Numbered from the stretch's first letter, positions 33,101-43,241 are shown. The stretch: 64,000 nucleotides of DNA from Phymorhynchus buccinoides (GCA_017654935.2 CM065706.1:4854117-4918116), one strand, 5' to 3'. Translations and numbers: made by a program. The notes: generated from the letters alone by a model not told the origin.

Positions 33101-33181
33101 GTCTGAGGCGTTTTTAACGATGATAAAGTCATCGTTGATGTCGCCATCATCATTGTTGATGATAATCAAGGGGGTCTCCAT
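27104..33181 (-). CDS. Large C2H2 zinc-finger protein ZNF1 with SIM-like acidic N-terminus, 2025 aa
   Basis: One uninterrupted reading frame, beginning at an exact Kozak match (GCCACCATGG) and ending TAA or similar at 27104. Residues 1-110 and 310-335 hold repeated hydrophobic-plus-acidic motifs (PLIIINNDD, PVIVVNDE, HMILVEDD, PVIVEDD, VIDVDND). About residues 110-280 are eleven 16-residue repeats around RPVTLTKASD. Then come four 25-residue repeats (NKVGKNAGDPQTHVT) and, from about residue 552, a long zinc-finger region. Roughly eleven fingers keep all ligands (for example CTLCRETF..H..H, CKICHKKF..HH..H). At least twenty more modules have lost them, leaving HHALKHPQ plus a linker EVFPGVPNTPGTSLPSSS. 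The C-terminus is KLTRLEDMQRLQNQNPAEEM. Probably a nuclear DNA- or chromatin-binding protein; no orthologue is recognised. It is a paralogue of the gene at 53666-59080. Confidence 0.9.
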   Translation of the reverse strand: METPLIIINNDDGDINDDFIIVKNASDDDDTDRHHRDNESRRPVIVVNDEADEDAGEEIHMILVEDDPIYDTGCESSPIVSERSADDSKKCPAADVPVIVEDDAHTDDTLQNNERQGMLTNTSETPQNNVRPVMLTKASDTLQNSVRPVTLTKASDALQNNERHVTLTKANDVLQNSVRPVTLTKASDMLQNSVRPVTLTKASDTLQNNVRPMMLTKASDALQNNERPVTLTKANDVLQNSVRPVTLTKASDALQNNVRPVTLTKASDALQNNDRPVMRVENSPNVNDVRPMMQVENEAVTTSRLRSSGNDVIDVDNDALSIDTQSYRESPVIVSKRHNPVRVITWWPDVPRSVNDVVSQHGVTVSNMDCRLDSPAFDTRGGFVVQNSHPAVTDFDSSTVRTDLETHRTAFDKGPGNTIIDSDIAVMNPLYSTGDTLSLNTDTPVVQDDLAAPETVPDYSIFNISRQNKVGKNAGDPQTHVTDNSAFDINRQNKVGKNAGDPQTHVTDNSVFDISRQNKVGKNAGDPQTHVTDNSVFNINSFNKTGKNAGEPRTYSCTLCRETFPLFSELKKHKKNHALHCKICGKEYLWPCSLRHHQRKKHPHKFSVDTPFPCMICKKTFAKLEGVKMHHARKHPQEVFPGAADSSCSCTICRKTFTRLEYLKMHHARIHPQQVFPDTPNAHDTSLPSSSDTRFPCKICHKKFIKKENLRNHHTAKHPKEVFPGVLNTPETSLPGISDLPLSWHAMQPPQEFVLDMPATSGTSLPGSSDLPLRYAVNHRQEVFPAVLNAPSTSLPSSNLVFSCVRQVQFQGHHTVSHPQEPFPGVPNIPVTFSPSSCSDLPASHQALKHPQGFFLGVPNTPGKFLPSSNDLPLSHQTLNHPRGFFVDIPNAPNTSLPGSGDVLFSCTRQDRLEGHHALKRPQEVLQSMPSIPGILLPSSSGDLPSSHHAWKPPQQISPGNPNVSETSFPSSSDLPVALRHSQGILLGVPNTPETFLPCSSSDDLSSNRHALKPPQQVFPGVPSVPATFLPSSIDLPLTYQTWEHPQGFFPNMPNAANTVLPGGACGVLFSRTGQDQFEGRYSNDSLKNPQELCPGGLNTPGTSLPSSSGDSSVSSSICHKSFTGRDRHCKLKHPIEVSPDMQNTPGKSSPSSSDKPFSCIFCDRKFKKQHHLKMHHALTHPREVFPAIPHTPGTSVPSSSSDLPLRHHALRHPQQITPGNPNVSGTSLPSGCDLPLTYHTLRDPQGFFLGVPNTPETPLLSSSRSDLPVTYQTWEHPQGLFPNLPNAVSTVLPGSNGVLLSCTGQDQMEGHRTSKNLHKVFPDVAHSPGTSLPCSNDMLFSCAICLKNFTGQDQLERHRTSKHPVEFSPHKQNTAGTSVPSSSGDSSVSNSICHKRFTGRDQLDRHHTSNHPVEVSPDMQNTPGTSVPSSSGDSSISNSMCHKSFMGQDQLDRHYTSNHPVEVSPDMQNTPGKSLPSCSDKPFFCIFCCKHFKKQHHLKMHHALTHPAEDFPAISDTPGACVPSSSDLPFACPDCPAIFMKPHRLRKHFKKKHAEQVLPEALNNSVTTLPAKSVKKTVKKKTTFSGSTCDLKVSTTCSLRKHLSKKHLGEKGSTDMAKDADKKITSLNGQTLSPDLANRSAIRSPVMETQSKISTPGMENLSRISFPDSLVENQIEIASAVIENDSRHKTPSPGRVSFPIVSSLPKNQSEISSPVTENQSEISSPDFSSPVIENQSEISSPDFSSPDFSSPVIENQSEICSPDLSSAVIETRGNDFLLSCEVCFAKFSELEDLQMHVERKHPQQENSTQTENRSAITLPATSQTSVGEPVKKDAAFSSKICPAKFINLFKLNFNAKKREAAMHSEVSFSKREISSHGDMQTSVGKPAKEKEDLSQTKWLSDKVCSGKSNTGSFLHSCLQNSLEKATKATDVKEKISSAKWKIPHTKEKASLACNICRMTFARPGSLKRHQRKQHTGQKGSSAINHSAWVSLPDDLPLSSIDCYVKLTRLEDMQRLQNQNPAEEM
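31537..31830 (-). repeat. 75-bp tandem repeat inside ZNF1 (25-residue unit)
   Basis: Four in-frame units of VFDISRQNKVGKNAGDPQTH, nearly identical at DNA level, directly before the first zinc finger. No known domain is recognised. Confidence 0.9.
32329..32857 (-). repeat. 48-bp tandem repeat inside ZNF1 (16-residue unit)
   Basis: About eleven in-frame units encode variants of LQNNVRPVTLTKASDA. All are length-conserved in multiples of 48 bp, so the frame is kept. The core RPVTLTK resembles an eroded form of the neighbouring PVIVxDD motifs (last unit RPVMRVEN). Confidence 0.9.
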
Positions 33182-33247
33182 GGTGGCGTTGCCGTGGTAG
33201 GTTTCCTGGGACTGCTGGTGTCTTGCTCTACTGGTGGCCCTCAGCAG
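33182..33247 (-). other. 5' UTR start of the ZNF1 coding exon with splice acceptor
   Basis: Reading on the minus strand, CTATCTGTTTCAG ends at 33248 and is followed by 66 nt of leader running to the Kozak ATG. The upstream intron would contain a CT tract of about 330 nt. This suggests that the whole protein is encoded in one terminal exon with at least one non-coding exon upstream. Inferred from sequence only. Confidence 0.6.
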
Positions 33248-33304
33248 CTGAAACAGATAGACCAGAAACGTTTAGGTTAAAGGAAACTTCCTATGGAGAG
33301 CTGG

Positions 33305-33639
<335 letters not shown>

Positions 33640-33666
33640 TGAACGAACGAACAGTTTTTGGTAAAG

Positions 33667-33960
33667 GTCAAGATGTGCCACCACCCCTACATTTCTCGGT
33701 TAATTAAATGTTTCCGTTTTTGCCTTTCTTACCAAATATAAAGCTGTATTTTAGGAACCTTTTCAGCTAATTATCTTTTTGGAATAATAACCCTAACCCT
33801 AACTCTAGCCCTAACCCTAACCCCCCTCCTATAAGACGGGAAAACGCAATGAACCACGACTGTGACAAATGTGCGGTGTACTGCAGTACATAGGGGGGGT
33901 AGGGTTAGGTTTAGGTTTAGGTTTATTATTCCAAAAAGATAATAGAGCTATCTAGGCCCT
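33667..33960. mobile_element. Fold-back element with telomere-like repeats, copy 1
   Basis: ATTATCTTTTTGGAATAATA then (CCCTAA)n, and in inverse (TTAGGTTTAGG) then TATTATTCCAAAAAGATAAT. The left part matches 46404-46520. Confidence 0.78.
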
Positions 33961-34110
33961 AGACTGAAGAGGGACAACACTGAAATAAGTTGAACACCAC
34001 CAAAAAGGCTTAATACAGTGAGAAATCACTATAAAATGCTATTTAACACAAAGGATAACTCTCAATAAAAAGTCAAAACCTCTGACAAGAGAAGCAGTTA
34101 TGGAATTCTG

Positions 34111-34136
34111 ATCACTTCTCGGCCTTTTGGCTAAGA
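34111..34136 (+). pseudogene. U2 snRNA 5'-end fragment
   Basis: ATCACTTCTCGGCCTTTTGG followed by CTAAGA matches the first 26 nt of U2 snRNA with one change (A for G at position 4), then diverges completely. It is too short to be a gene; probably a retroposed fragment or the head of a SINE. Confidence 0.75.
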
Positions 34137-34658
34137 CAGTGATTCAGGAACATAAATTTTTGTTTATACCCTGGTTGGATTGTTCAGCCCGTGGTACATG
34201 GCGAAAGCCGAGACGCGACGTTAAACTGAACTTCCACAAGAGAAGCCAATCCTCTGTCAAAAATTCTGAATCCTCTGACAATTCTGATGCCTGCTTTCCC
34301 TTCCAAGTGTTCCCCTATGGCTCCCCCCCACCTGCGTGCGCATCTCGACCCTTTCAACGGAAGTGTCGCCATCTTAGTCCTTATTTGTGTGTAAACAAAG
34401 TGAAAATGTCATCTAAATGTGTAAAGAAAACATCCAGATGTTATAAATACAGTTTAGATAAGTTTCGAATTGGAACAGCCAAATACGCAGCATCGATCTG
34501 GCATTTTTCAAACAAAGTTACTGACTAAGATGGCGGTCTCCCATAATATGGCGCTCCTTGTGGCCGGATATGACAACAAGTCGGTACAAGCCATAATGTA
34601 CCCAGCCTGTCTTTATTACAGGTGGTGGTGGTCTCATCTTCCATCTACATTCTGTTAA

Positions 34659-34900
34659 CCCTTTCACTGCCAAAGTGCCATTTTTGCACCACAATGGTTT
34701 AACACCCATGTCACCAAAAGGCATCAAATCAGGGCTTGTTATCCGAAGACCCTATTTTCTTAATTTTGGGAGGTAAGGATTAGACCTAATGCTATATATG
34801 TTGTCACAGAGGAATTCGCAATATTGCAGATATTTGTTTTTCTGTACTCAGTTAAGCTTAATAGTACTTTTGGGCTGAAAAATGGCTGCTGGCGAAAGGG
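34659..34900 (+). mobile_element. TTAA MITE, family A
   Basis: 242 bp, with TTAA on both sides (34655-34658, 34901-34904) and imperfect inverted ends CCCTTTCACTGCCA / TGCTGGCGAAAGGG. Confidence 0.88.
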
Positions 34901-34919
34901 TTAAACAGTGGCACAAGCA

Positions 34920-35498
34920 AACAAACAAAAACAACCCCCAAACAAGTGCAATGACGAGTGGTAGCAAAGTCCCCTCGCAGCATCGCCGAGCTACTCGGAA
35001 ATCGGAATGTGTCGGCTGTGCACATACATAAAAACGCATAAAAACAGCACGTAACTACATAAAAACGCATCAAAACAGCACGTAACTGAACAGTTTTTTA
35101 TATATAGCCTTGGGGTTCAGACCCGTGATTTGAGCGTGTGCGATCATGCGCACACAGAAAAATTCATGACACCTGTGTTATAGACCATTCATCAAGAAAT
35201 GTTGTGAAAAAAACTGCATTAAAATACATGCAAAACTTCGTGAGATATTAGCGATTATGTGTTTCGGGGTTTGAACCCCGTAACTGGCGCGACCTTGACC
35301 TTAATGTAAAACTAAATACATCAGTGGATAGCTTGCATCTTGGCGAACTAGTATACCAAATTTGATGATAGACTGAATTGTTTTTGAGAAAAACGGACGA
35401 ATAGCCGGACGGAGGCACGCCAGATGGACGGACATACACCGGACGGACGGATCAGACAAAAACAATAGCTCCCCGAACCTTCGGCTCGGGGACTAAAA
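34920..35498 (+). repeat. About 560-bp dispersed repeat, copy 1
   Basis: Nearly the same as 40966-41500: GTCCCCTCGCAGCATCGCCG ... CCGAACCTTCGGCTCGGGGA. Ends in CGGACGGA repeats and a hairpin CCCCGAaccTTCGGCTCGGGG, typical of retroelement 3' tails. Confidence 0.8.
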
Positions 35499-35765
35499 AA
35501 CAAACAAACAAAACTCAGTGGTAATCCAACCCCGGGTGTTCCATAAAAAAACCTTCTTGCAAAGGTCAATCAGCACCGCTTACGCATCACTTATCACCGG
35601 AGGGGAAACAACCCAGGGACAGGTTCATGACCTTGCAGGTCTTTATGACCTTATCGTTTCAGTCACCTTTGACCGTGACCTCATTTGCGTACGACCTTGA
35701 GCATGTGCCAAGGTCAACGCGGGATGATATACCGAGTATAAACTACTTACATACCTTACCCATTT

Positions 35766-36088
35766 GATGGCTTGGAATCAAAAAACTTAGATACCGACCT
35801 GAACAAGCCAGCAGCTGCAAATTGGGATTCTGAATGAGCGGGGTGGGAGCAACCCCACTGTACGACCCAGAAGATGGGACAGCAAAAAACAACAACAACC
35901 CAAAAACAAAAACTTAGACAGTCCATTGACATATTATTGGATTTATTACAAAAACTAATAACTTGTATCAAACAATGACTGCAGAAATATAAAAAGGTTT
36001 TTTTGCTTTTTCATATTTCAGCAGTCTTTTTTTTATACAAGTTATTAGTTTTCGTAAGAAGTTCAATAAGTTTTGACTCCAAGCCATC
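35766..36088. mobile_element. Fold-back element, second copy
   Basis: Same arms as 12888-13119 (GATGGCTTGG ... CCAAGCCATC). The left arm is split by the small A-tailed insertion at 35793-35905. Confidence 0.8.
35793..35905 (+). mobile_element. Short A-tailed retroposon with target duplication
   Basis: About 110 bp ending in an AAC/A-rich tail, flanked by the 11-bp repeat AAAAACTTAGA on both sides. The same body with a poly(A) tail is at 24500-24612. It looks like a very short SINE; its origin is not recognised. Confidence 0.65.
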
Positions 36089-36254
36089 GCTGATGATTGT
36101 GGCCGTATGGCCTGGGGACTCAGAAGAAGAAGAAGGCCTCTACTACTAAGTTAGCTAATGTGAACCAAACTAAGTCACCAAGCTCTCTCTCTCTCTCTCT
36201 CTGCCCCCCGCCCCTCCCCCGTCTCTCTCTTATGCTTGATGATACTCTGTGTGT

Positions 36255-36286
36255 GGAGGGGTGGTGGTGGTGGTGGTGGTGGTGGT

Positions 36287-36335
<49 letters not shown>
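36255..36335 (+). repeat. (TGG)n(TG)n microsatellite
   Basis: Ten TGG units pass directly into about 22 TG units. Confidence 0.95.
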
Positions 36336-36336
<1 letters not shown>

Positions 36337-36507
36337 TAAAAGAAGGATATGGCAGACAATTATTTAGTTTAAGATTGTATTTTCTTCCCTCAATTGTTTT
36401 CTTTTGGTTGTTCTTTGTATAATTTATGTTTGGTTTCTTGTCTTCGTTTTCTATTTTTCTGCATGAGGACTGGATGAAAAGAAGCAATGTTGCTTAATCT
36501 GTTATCC

Positions 36508-36592
36508 CATGGGTGCTACTCCCCAAAATGAAAAAAACTGAAAGGCAGGGGTCCAGGGACCCATGGCCCCGGCAGCCCCGTTGGACGATTCA

Positions 36593-36642
<50 letters not shown>

Positions 36643-36895
36643 ACTTAAGAGAGAGATACAACGAGGCAGACAGACAGTTAAAATGAGAGACAGAGACAGT
36701 TTGAGTCTGAAAAGCCTTGCAAAATTATTACATTGCCTTTGTAAACTTCCAAGATAGAACAACTAGACTAAGTTCAAAACGTCCCAAATCGCTTGTGGTC
36801 AATTTTTTGTTTGTTTGATGAAAAAACTGAAGTTCAGTTTCTGGTAAAATTACAAATACTGAAAATGAAATCAGTGTAAAAATGAAAGAGTAGCA
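36508..36895. repeat. Second copy of the ZNF1 downstream segment
   Basis: Same order and orientation as 26700-27065, with a 46-base G run at about 36593-36640. No zinc-finger gene follows it here. Confidence 0.8.
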
Positions 36896-36944
36896 CCCAT
36901 GATTATCCTCAGTAAAGAAAAGTTATTCATTCATTCATTCTTAC

Positions 36945-37115
36945 CAAATTCTGAGGTCAAAGTACTGCACCCTCATGCTGTTGTCCTCTCTCCTGTCCAT
37001 GCCGTAGCCCGTCTCCTCGGATTGCGATCAGGGGTGATAATGCGCAATGCCACCCCTCTTCCCACCGATTTCACCAACGTGACATGACTACTTGTTCAGT
37101 CTCCCTGAAAAAACA
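36945..37115 (-). other. Candidate upstream (non-coding) exon of ZNF1
   Basis: On the minus strand a TTTTTTCAG site near 37106 is followed by about 160 nt ending in TTTG|GTAAGA at 36945. A short open stretch there (MDRREDNSMRVQYFDLRI) would meet a stop just after joining the 33247 acceptor, so it would act as an upstream ORF, not as coding sequence. Plausible only from splice sites and position; it could be chance. Confidence 0.25.
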
Positions 37116-38630
37116 AGCGCGAAATCGCAATAGTTTGTGGCACGCGGTCTATTTTTACCACTCCAATCATGAGTTACCTCCCCTGGCTTTTCAATAATTT
37201 TAATCTGTAAACCAGAATGTTATCTCTGCACCATTTCGTAACTTTTTATATCTTTTGGAAAACATTTAAAACTATGTATCCTACTTATACTCATCAAAAG
37301 AAGCATCGCATACTCGTCGTGTCTGTTGTAGTGTCTGTATTACATATGTTTATTATTTTGTACGCTTTTAAAATACATCATTTTAAAGAGCGGCCAGAAG
37401 TGTAGCCTCGATTTGAAGTGCGACAATTTTGTCAAAATGTGCGACAATTTGGACCGACAGACCGACAGACCGACAAAGTGAGTTATAGGTTTGTGGCTTA
37501 AGCCACAAACAAAAATCATTTACAGAAACTGTCAGTATGGATTGCACTTTGTGTTGTTTTTTTCCTTTTGCTATCCTTGCATAGCTGCCAACTTTGGAGA
37601 AACGAAATTCCTGACACTTGACACTTGAAAACTTTATCACAAAAGTGACAAAAAGTGCGAGGAGTCCAGGGGGCCTGTCGAAAGCCCCCCGGCCGGGTGA
37701 AATTCAGGGACACTGCCCCTAGTGGGGGGTCAACGCGGAAAGAAGGAAATTCTTCAAGGTGTATCACACACGTGTCATCTATGTGTGACATGTGATGTGA
37801 TGACTGTGACAGGGGTAGATAGGGAAGGTGTAAATATCTGTGTAAAAAAAGTACAAAATAGTGTGGTACATGGTGCTTGTTCTCTATATATTTGTGTGGT
37901 ATCCATACATAATCTTCAAAACAGACAATAAACTGTTGATGTGTTGGGGACAATTATGGTGACAATGGTGACACTTATCCGTGGAGTAATGACAAGCACA
38001 ATGCATGGGGATGTACAGGAGGCATCGCTTGGTGAGTGTGTGCATGAAATATAAAACTACTAAAAAAACCACTGTCCTGTATGTATTGCATGATGGTATG
38101 CCTTGTGCTAAACTGTCAACTTACCTGTTTTACACCTGTGTGTCATCTGTCATGTCACCATATAGTTTCAAGATGGTCACAAACAGCTTCTCACATCAAT
38201 TCCCTACACAACGGTATATGACATTCTTATGTTCGTGTAATGTGGGTTACTGCTGTTTCTAAAATAAGTACCCTATTATCACATTTTTAACCCTCTATAA
38301 ATCCAGGAATGAAGGGAATAGACAGATAAGAAACCTAGGAATAAGGGGAAGTAACAGTAAGTGTAAAACAAGGAATGAAAGAGTTAAATGCTCACGCCAT
38401 TCCTCCCCACCCATCACCCTTTTTCACATGCACATTAATTAACACATCTAAAAGCGTCCTAGTCATGCCAATCATGAAAAGGAATACAAATAATCAGAAA
38501 GGACACATTAAGAGGCCACGAGGCCTAGTTGTCCTCATTCTCTGACCTGACCTGGCGCATCTACATATTTGTCCTTCTCTTTGGGGCCCACATTCACTGA
38601 CTCGGTTGATCATTCTGCCCAGATTCTGGC
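37116..38630. other. Stretch without recognisable genes
   Basis: Mixed A/T-rich text. Only short ORFs, with no family motifs or coherent splice sites. One GACCGACAGACC run at 37455-37480. Nothing further seen. Confidence 0.6.
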
Positions 38631-38639
38631 AGTAGCACT

Positions 38640-38858
38640 CAGGGCTCCCAATCGTCCAGCAAAACAAGGGGTCCCAGGGACCCCTTCACTTACAGCATAG
38701 AGGGTCCTAGAGGCGGGATAGAGGGTCCCAGTGGCATTGCGATTGCTAAAAATAATTTTTCTAATGCATCCCTGGGACCTGAGACACATTCTTTTAGAGG
38801 GTCCTGTAGAATCTTTAATGCTTCACAGACCCCCAAATGGGGGTCCCTGGGAGCCCTG
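38640..38858 (-). mobile_element. MITE with CAGGGCTCCCA ends, 219 bp
   Basis: Inverted ends CAGGGCTCCCA / TGGGAGCCCTG. Opposite-orientation copy at 39348-39543 and a truncated one at 60280-60402. Superfamily not assigned. Confidence 0.75.
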
Positions 38859-39347
38859 CGCACTAGCAGGCACTGATGTTCCTTCGACTTATTCAAACCA
38901 GGAACAGAATCAGAAAAAAAAGTGTGTGGGCCATAGGCCTTTCCTTTCCTTCCTTTCTATAAAGCGACCACAGTCACTTCTGACTATTCTGTCGCTGTTA
39001 CTTTAGGGGGATCTGCGGAAATGCGCACTGAGGTACTATACTGAGAAGAAGAAAGTTGACAGTAGTAGAGGAAGAAGACAGAAAGCCTGGCCCAGCCAGT
39101 TAGGTTCCGCTGATCGGCCCCTAACGTGATGCCGCGCCAAGCGAGAGAATGACCCAGCCAGCCAGGTCCTGCTAATCGGGCCCCAGCGTGATGCCGCGCC
39201 ATTGGTGAAAAATAAAAAAATAATTAAAAAAAGAGAAAATAGGTGGGGTGGAGTGAGCTATTGTGATGTGGAGACCCTAGGACATGAAGATGCCCAATGT
39301 CCCCGCCTCAACAGCCTGCTCCGGGAGGTTGTTCCATGCCTTGATGG

Positions 39348-39543
39348 CAGGGCTCCCAGGGAGCTCTAAAATTCTACAGGACCCTCTAAAAGAATGTGCA
39401 GGGGGTCCCAGGGATGCACTAGAAACATTCTTTTTAGCATTCACTATGCCACTGGGATCCTCTACCCCGCCTCTAGGACCCTTTATACTGTAAGTGAAGG
39501 AGTCCCTGGGACCCCTTGTTTTGCGGGACGAATGGGAGCCCTG
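39348..39543 (+). mobile_element. MITE with CAGGGCTCCCA ends, 196 bp
   Basis: Flanked by the 5-bp direct repeat GATGG on both sides (39343-39347, 39544-39548). Confidence 0.75.
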
Positions 39544-40044
39544 GATGGTACGTGGCAGGAAACTGGCCTGTCTGTATTGCGTGCGGCAGTAGATCTGGGC
39601 CAGCTGCTTGGTGTGGGCTTTATTTTACAGCATTCAGGCAAGACTCATTCAGCTAGTGAAGCGCTCCCCCGGGGGCGAACCCCGACCGGCACAGTTCCTG
39701 CCCTTGCTTTGAATAAAAGTTTGATCTATTCTATGGTCCCTGATTTCAGGATCAGGATCGATAGTCGAAAGGGCCACTAAAGTATTACTAAGATAACAAA
39801 AATACACAGTAAGTGGCTACGGGTACGGCGTCAAGTTGCTGCAACACTCAGACCATGTTCAGGGATACCAACTCTTCCTAGTCGAATTTCAAGTCAACAA
39901 ATCTTAATGCATTTTCTTATTTTGTATATAGTATGACTCTAACATGTAACGATGTTCCTTACCCTATCCCTAACCCGATTCTAGTATAGCAACGCCATGT
40001 CGCAGTCAAAAGTGTAGCTCGTGCAAATCTGCCGCTCGCTACTA

Positions 40045-40185
40045 TGAGTCTGTATTTGCGACATTGAGCATGAAAACAAATTTCACTTTTTTGTAGGGGT
40101 AGGGTTAGGGTTAGGGTTAGGGTTAGGGTTAGGGTTAGGTAAATGGTTCAAGTAAAGAAAGAGTGAAATTTGTGGTTGTCGCAAA
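40045..40185. repeat. Interstitial (TTAGGG)n in the loop of an inverted repeat
   Basis: Six TTAGGG units at about 40097-40139. They lie between CTGTATTTGCGAC...AAATTTCACT and the inverse AGTGAAATTT...GTCGCAAATACAG. Confidence 0.82.
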
Positions 40186-40469
40186 TACAGCCGTACCAGT
40201 AACCACTGTGTTTGTGTATTTAAAAAAAATAGCTTCTCGTTTGCTTCACAAACAAATGAAACATCAACTCAATGTCAACTGCAACCATTCAGAACTTGAT
40301 TAATGCGTGCCAAGGATAATCATATTAATTTTGAGAAAACACGCTTTCTCTAACGGCCTTGACTGGATGTGTCACAAAAACATGTCTCCTAGTCCTACTG
40401 ACTCAAGAACCCGTAACAGTGATTTAAAAATACTAACCAAGTAGGCCTACATGAGTGAAGATCTGTTTA

Positions 40470-40612
40470 AATAACGTCCTCCGGTCTGGAACAGACACAT
40501 ATGGGACATTAGTAGATAATAAATATGGTGGGAACGATCCTGGAGGCAATGCCAGGAGGCAGTGCAACACCAGGAAAGTCCCGACTTTTTAACAATAACA
40601 GATGTGTAAACC
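40470..40612 (-). repeat. Dispersed repeat with GGACGTTATTT/ACGATCCTGG motifs
   Basis: TCCTCCGGTCTGGAACAGAC ... AACACCAGGAAAGTCCCGAC. Other copies: 3288-3360, 46008-46085 and 50752-50862. Non-coding. Confidence 0.65.
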
Positions 40613-40965
40613 GTTATGAGTACATGAAACACGGTCACCAAGTCTTAATTCTTAGGTACCTAGGTGGAGCCTTCGCCTAAGAAACAGAAAATAGACAAAG
40701 GGAAGACTGTCTATAAGAGGCTACGCCTTATTAGACGTTAAACCAACCAGAGAGAGAGAGAGAGAGAGAAAGGGAAGAGACAGGGATAAAAAGGTTTCAA
40801 GGCTTCAAGGTTTTTATTTTTTTTAAAGCCCCTTGGGGGTACATGTAAAAACAAAAAACAAAAATCTATAAACAATGAAAAAAGAAAAAGTAAAAAAAGA
40901 ACAAACAATAAAGCGACAAACAAACCTTTGACGACAACAACAACATACAAAAACAAAAACAAACA

Positions 40966-41500
40966 AGTGCAACGTCGAGCGGCTGCAAAGTCCCCTCGCA
41001 GCATCGCCGAGCTACTCCGAAATCGGAATGTGTTGGCTGTACACATACATAAAAACGCATCAAAACAGCACGTAACTGAATTAGTAGTTTTTTTTTATAT
41101 AGCCTTGGGGTTCGGACCCGTGATTTGAGCGCGCGCGATCATGCGCACACGAGCGCACAAAAAAATTCATGACAACTGTGTTATAGACCATTCATCAAGA
41201 AATGTGAAAAAAACTGCATTGAAATACATGCAAAACTTCGCGAGATATTAGCGATTATGTGTTTTGGGGTTTGAACCCCGTAACTGGCGCGACGTTGACC
41301 TTAATGTAAAACTAAATACATCAGTGGATAGCTTGCATCTTGGCAAACTAGTATACCAAATTTGATGATGATAGACTGAATAGTTTTTTTTAGAAAAACG
41401 GACGAATAGCCGGACGGACGGACGGACGGAGGCACGCCGGACGCCGGACGGACCAGACCAAAAACAATAGCTCCCCGAACCTTCGGCTCGGGGACTAACA
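40966..41500 (+). repeat. About 560-bp dispersed repeat, copy 2
   Basis: Second direct copy, 6 kb from the first. Same order of parts, with a longer GGAC run. Confidence 0.8.
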
Positions 41501-41849
41501 AACAAAAAAACAGAAAATATAGATCAATATCCAGTCATATTGAAGGGTTGCGGCAAGAACTCGGCTGTGATTATGTACATCAACCAATGAGAAAGAGCAT
41601 AGTTAGGTCACTGTCGACAGTGAGCAGTAGGGCCTACAGAGAATGATATAGAAACACCCGAAGGTGCTGATGGGACCCAGGGATGCACCAACCACGCCTG
41701 CCCTATCAACACGAGAGCAGCCCTCACGTACAGAGATGACATTCTACAGTCGACAGCAAAGGGAAAGATAGAGATGACTTCCTGCAGTGGACTATCAAAC
41801 GGAGACGAATACAGATGACTTATGCAGCCGTGTTTTTATGTAGTTAAAA

Positions 41850-42012
41850 ACCCCCAACCAGATCCACTCTAGGTTTTATTCTACGTTTACTCTCCTTTTT
41901 CCATTAGGCTACTTCTATCTCCTCAGCTTTCTAATTTCTTGTCTTCTTACTACCCCCCAAAGTGCAGCAGAATCTTCAGCCTGATGAAGTTGGCTGCCTG
42001 AGGCGAAGAAGA
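41850..42012 (+). repeat. Dispersed repeat, inverted partner at 47985-48135
   Basis: CCAGATCCACTCTAGGTTTT ... GTTGGCTGCCTGAGGCGAAG recurs in reverse as CTTCGCCTCAGGCAGCCAAC ... CTAGTGTGGATCTG. Non-coding. Confidence 0.75.
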
Positions 42013-42029
42013 AGACAAAAGGGAGATAA

Positions 42030-42190
42030 ATATAGAAATGCAGCCGTCAACAAAAGGGAGACAAATATAGATGACTTATGCAGCCGTCAACAAAAGGGAG
42101 ACAAATACAGATGACTTATGCAGCCATCAACAAAAGGGAGACAAATATAGATGACTTATGCAGCCGTCAACAAAAGGGAGACAAATAGAG
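42030..42190 (+). repeat. About 40-bp tandem repeat
   Basis: Four units of CAGCCGTCAACAAAAGGGAG ACAAATATAGATGACTTATG. Confidence 0.88.
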
Positions 42191-43241
42191 ATGACATAGA
42201 GATAGAGATTTCGCTGTCTACAGCGAGCAGGAAAGAAGGAGAAACATAGAGTTGGGTAATTTGAGGCAGAAAGTACTCCCTATAAGAATCAACCAAAGTA
42301 TGAGCCAGAACTAGCATCATGCAAAAGAACGACAAGAATCTGTGAGCTCATTCTGAAAATATGAGCCAAAACCATCATCAGGCAAAAGAACAATAACATA
42401 CTATGTACAAGAGCTCACCTCTGTGACTGTCACAGGTGCAACATATCCAACGAAACACAGGTTTCCCCTAGCCTCAAAGGATTAAACTTGTAAACTTTAA
42501 GCTTTCTATAGTCTTCTTACAATCAAAAACTCACAAAGTGCCACAACTCTCAACTAACAACACTAATACTTCAACTAGGCCTACCCCCAAAACCTCAAGT
42601 CTCTAGTTGTAAATCTTCTGCAGTTCCAGAAAGTGTGCTACTGCAGCACAGTAAGAATGGCACTTCGACAGCGCGGAAAGGGTGCCTTAGGCTAGGCCTA
42701 GCCTTCTGAGGATTCTCAGAAATAATAATAATAGTGTTTTACGCCCTCTTTGGCCTTTCGGCCATGTGGGGCAGATTCTCAGAAAGGCATAGGCCTAATG
42801 TTTTATAGGCCTACAACACATCTCACACATTAGCCTCTTTCTCTACTTAGAATCATCCAACTAAAGCCAGCAAAATAGTAAGAAACCAAGGAAAAGGGGT
42901 GATACCAAAAAGGTTCTGTCGGTGGGTGATACCTAGGGAGGAGTTTCATCCCCTGACAGCTTGTCAGAAAGTGACCAATCGCTGGTCTCTCAAGAAAGAT
43001 AGAGGGAAGAGGAGGGGAAGGAGGAGGGAGAAAGACTGAAAGAGAGAGACAGATGCAGAGAGACTGAAACAGAGACTGAGAGAAATCCGGGAACAGACAA
43101 AGTCTGTGAAATCCACGATCTTGACACTTTCCCACGGATAAGATATACCTCCCATGTAGAGAGTAACCAGAAAACACTGTCCAGCATGAATGATAACATT
43201 ACATCGCCCGAACAGTAAAGTGGGAAGGGTATGGGGCTAAA

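Noticed and set aside
32211..33106. Plus-strand ORFs of 208 and 245 residues
   Set aside because: Antisense to the 48-bp coding repeat of ZNF1; open only because the repeat is a multiple of three.
40097..40139. True chromosome end or telomere
   Set aside because: Unique sequence and repeats continue for more than 20 kb on both sides.
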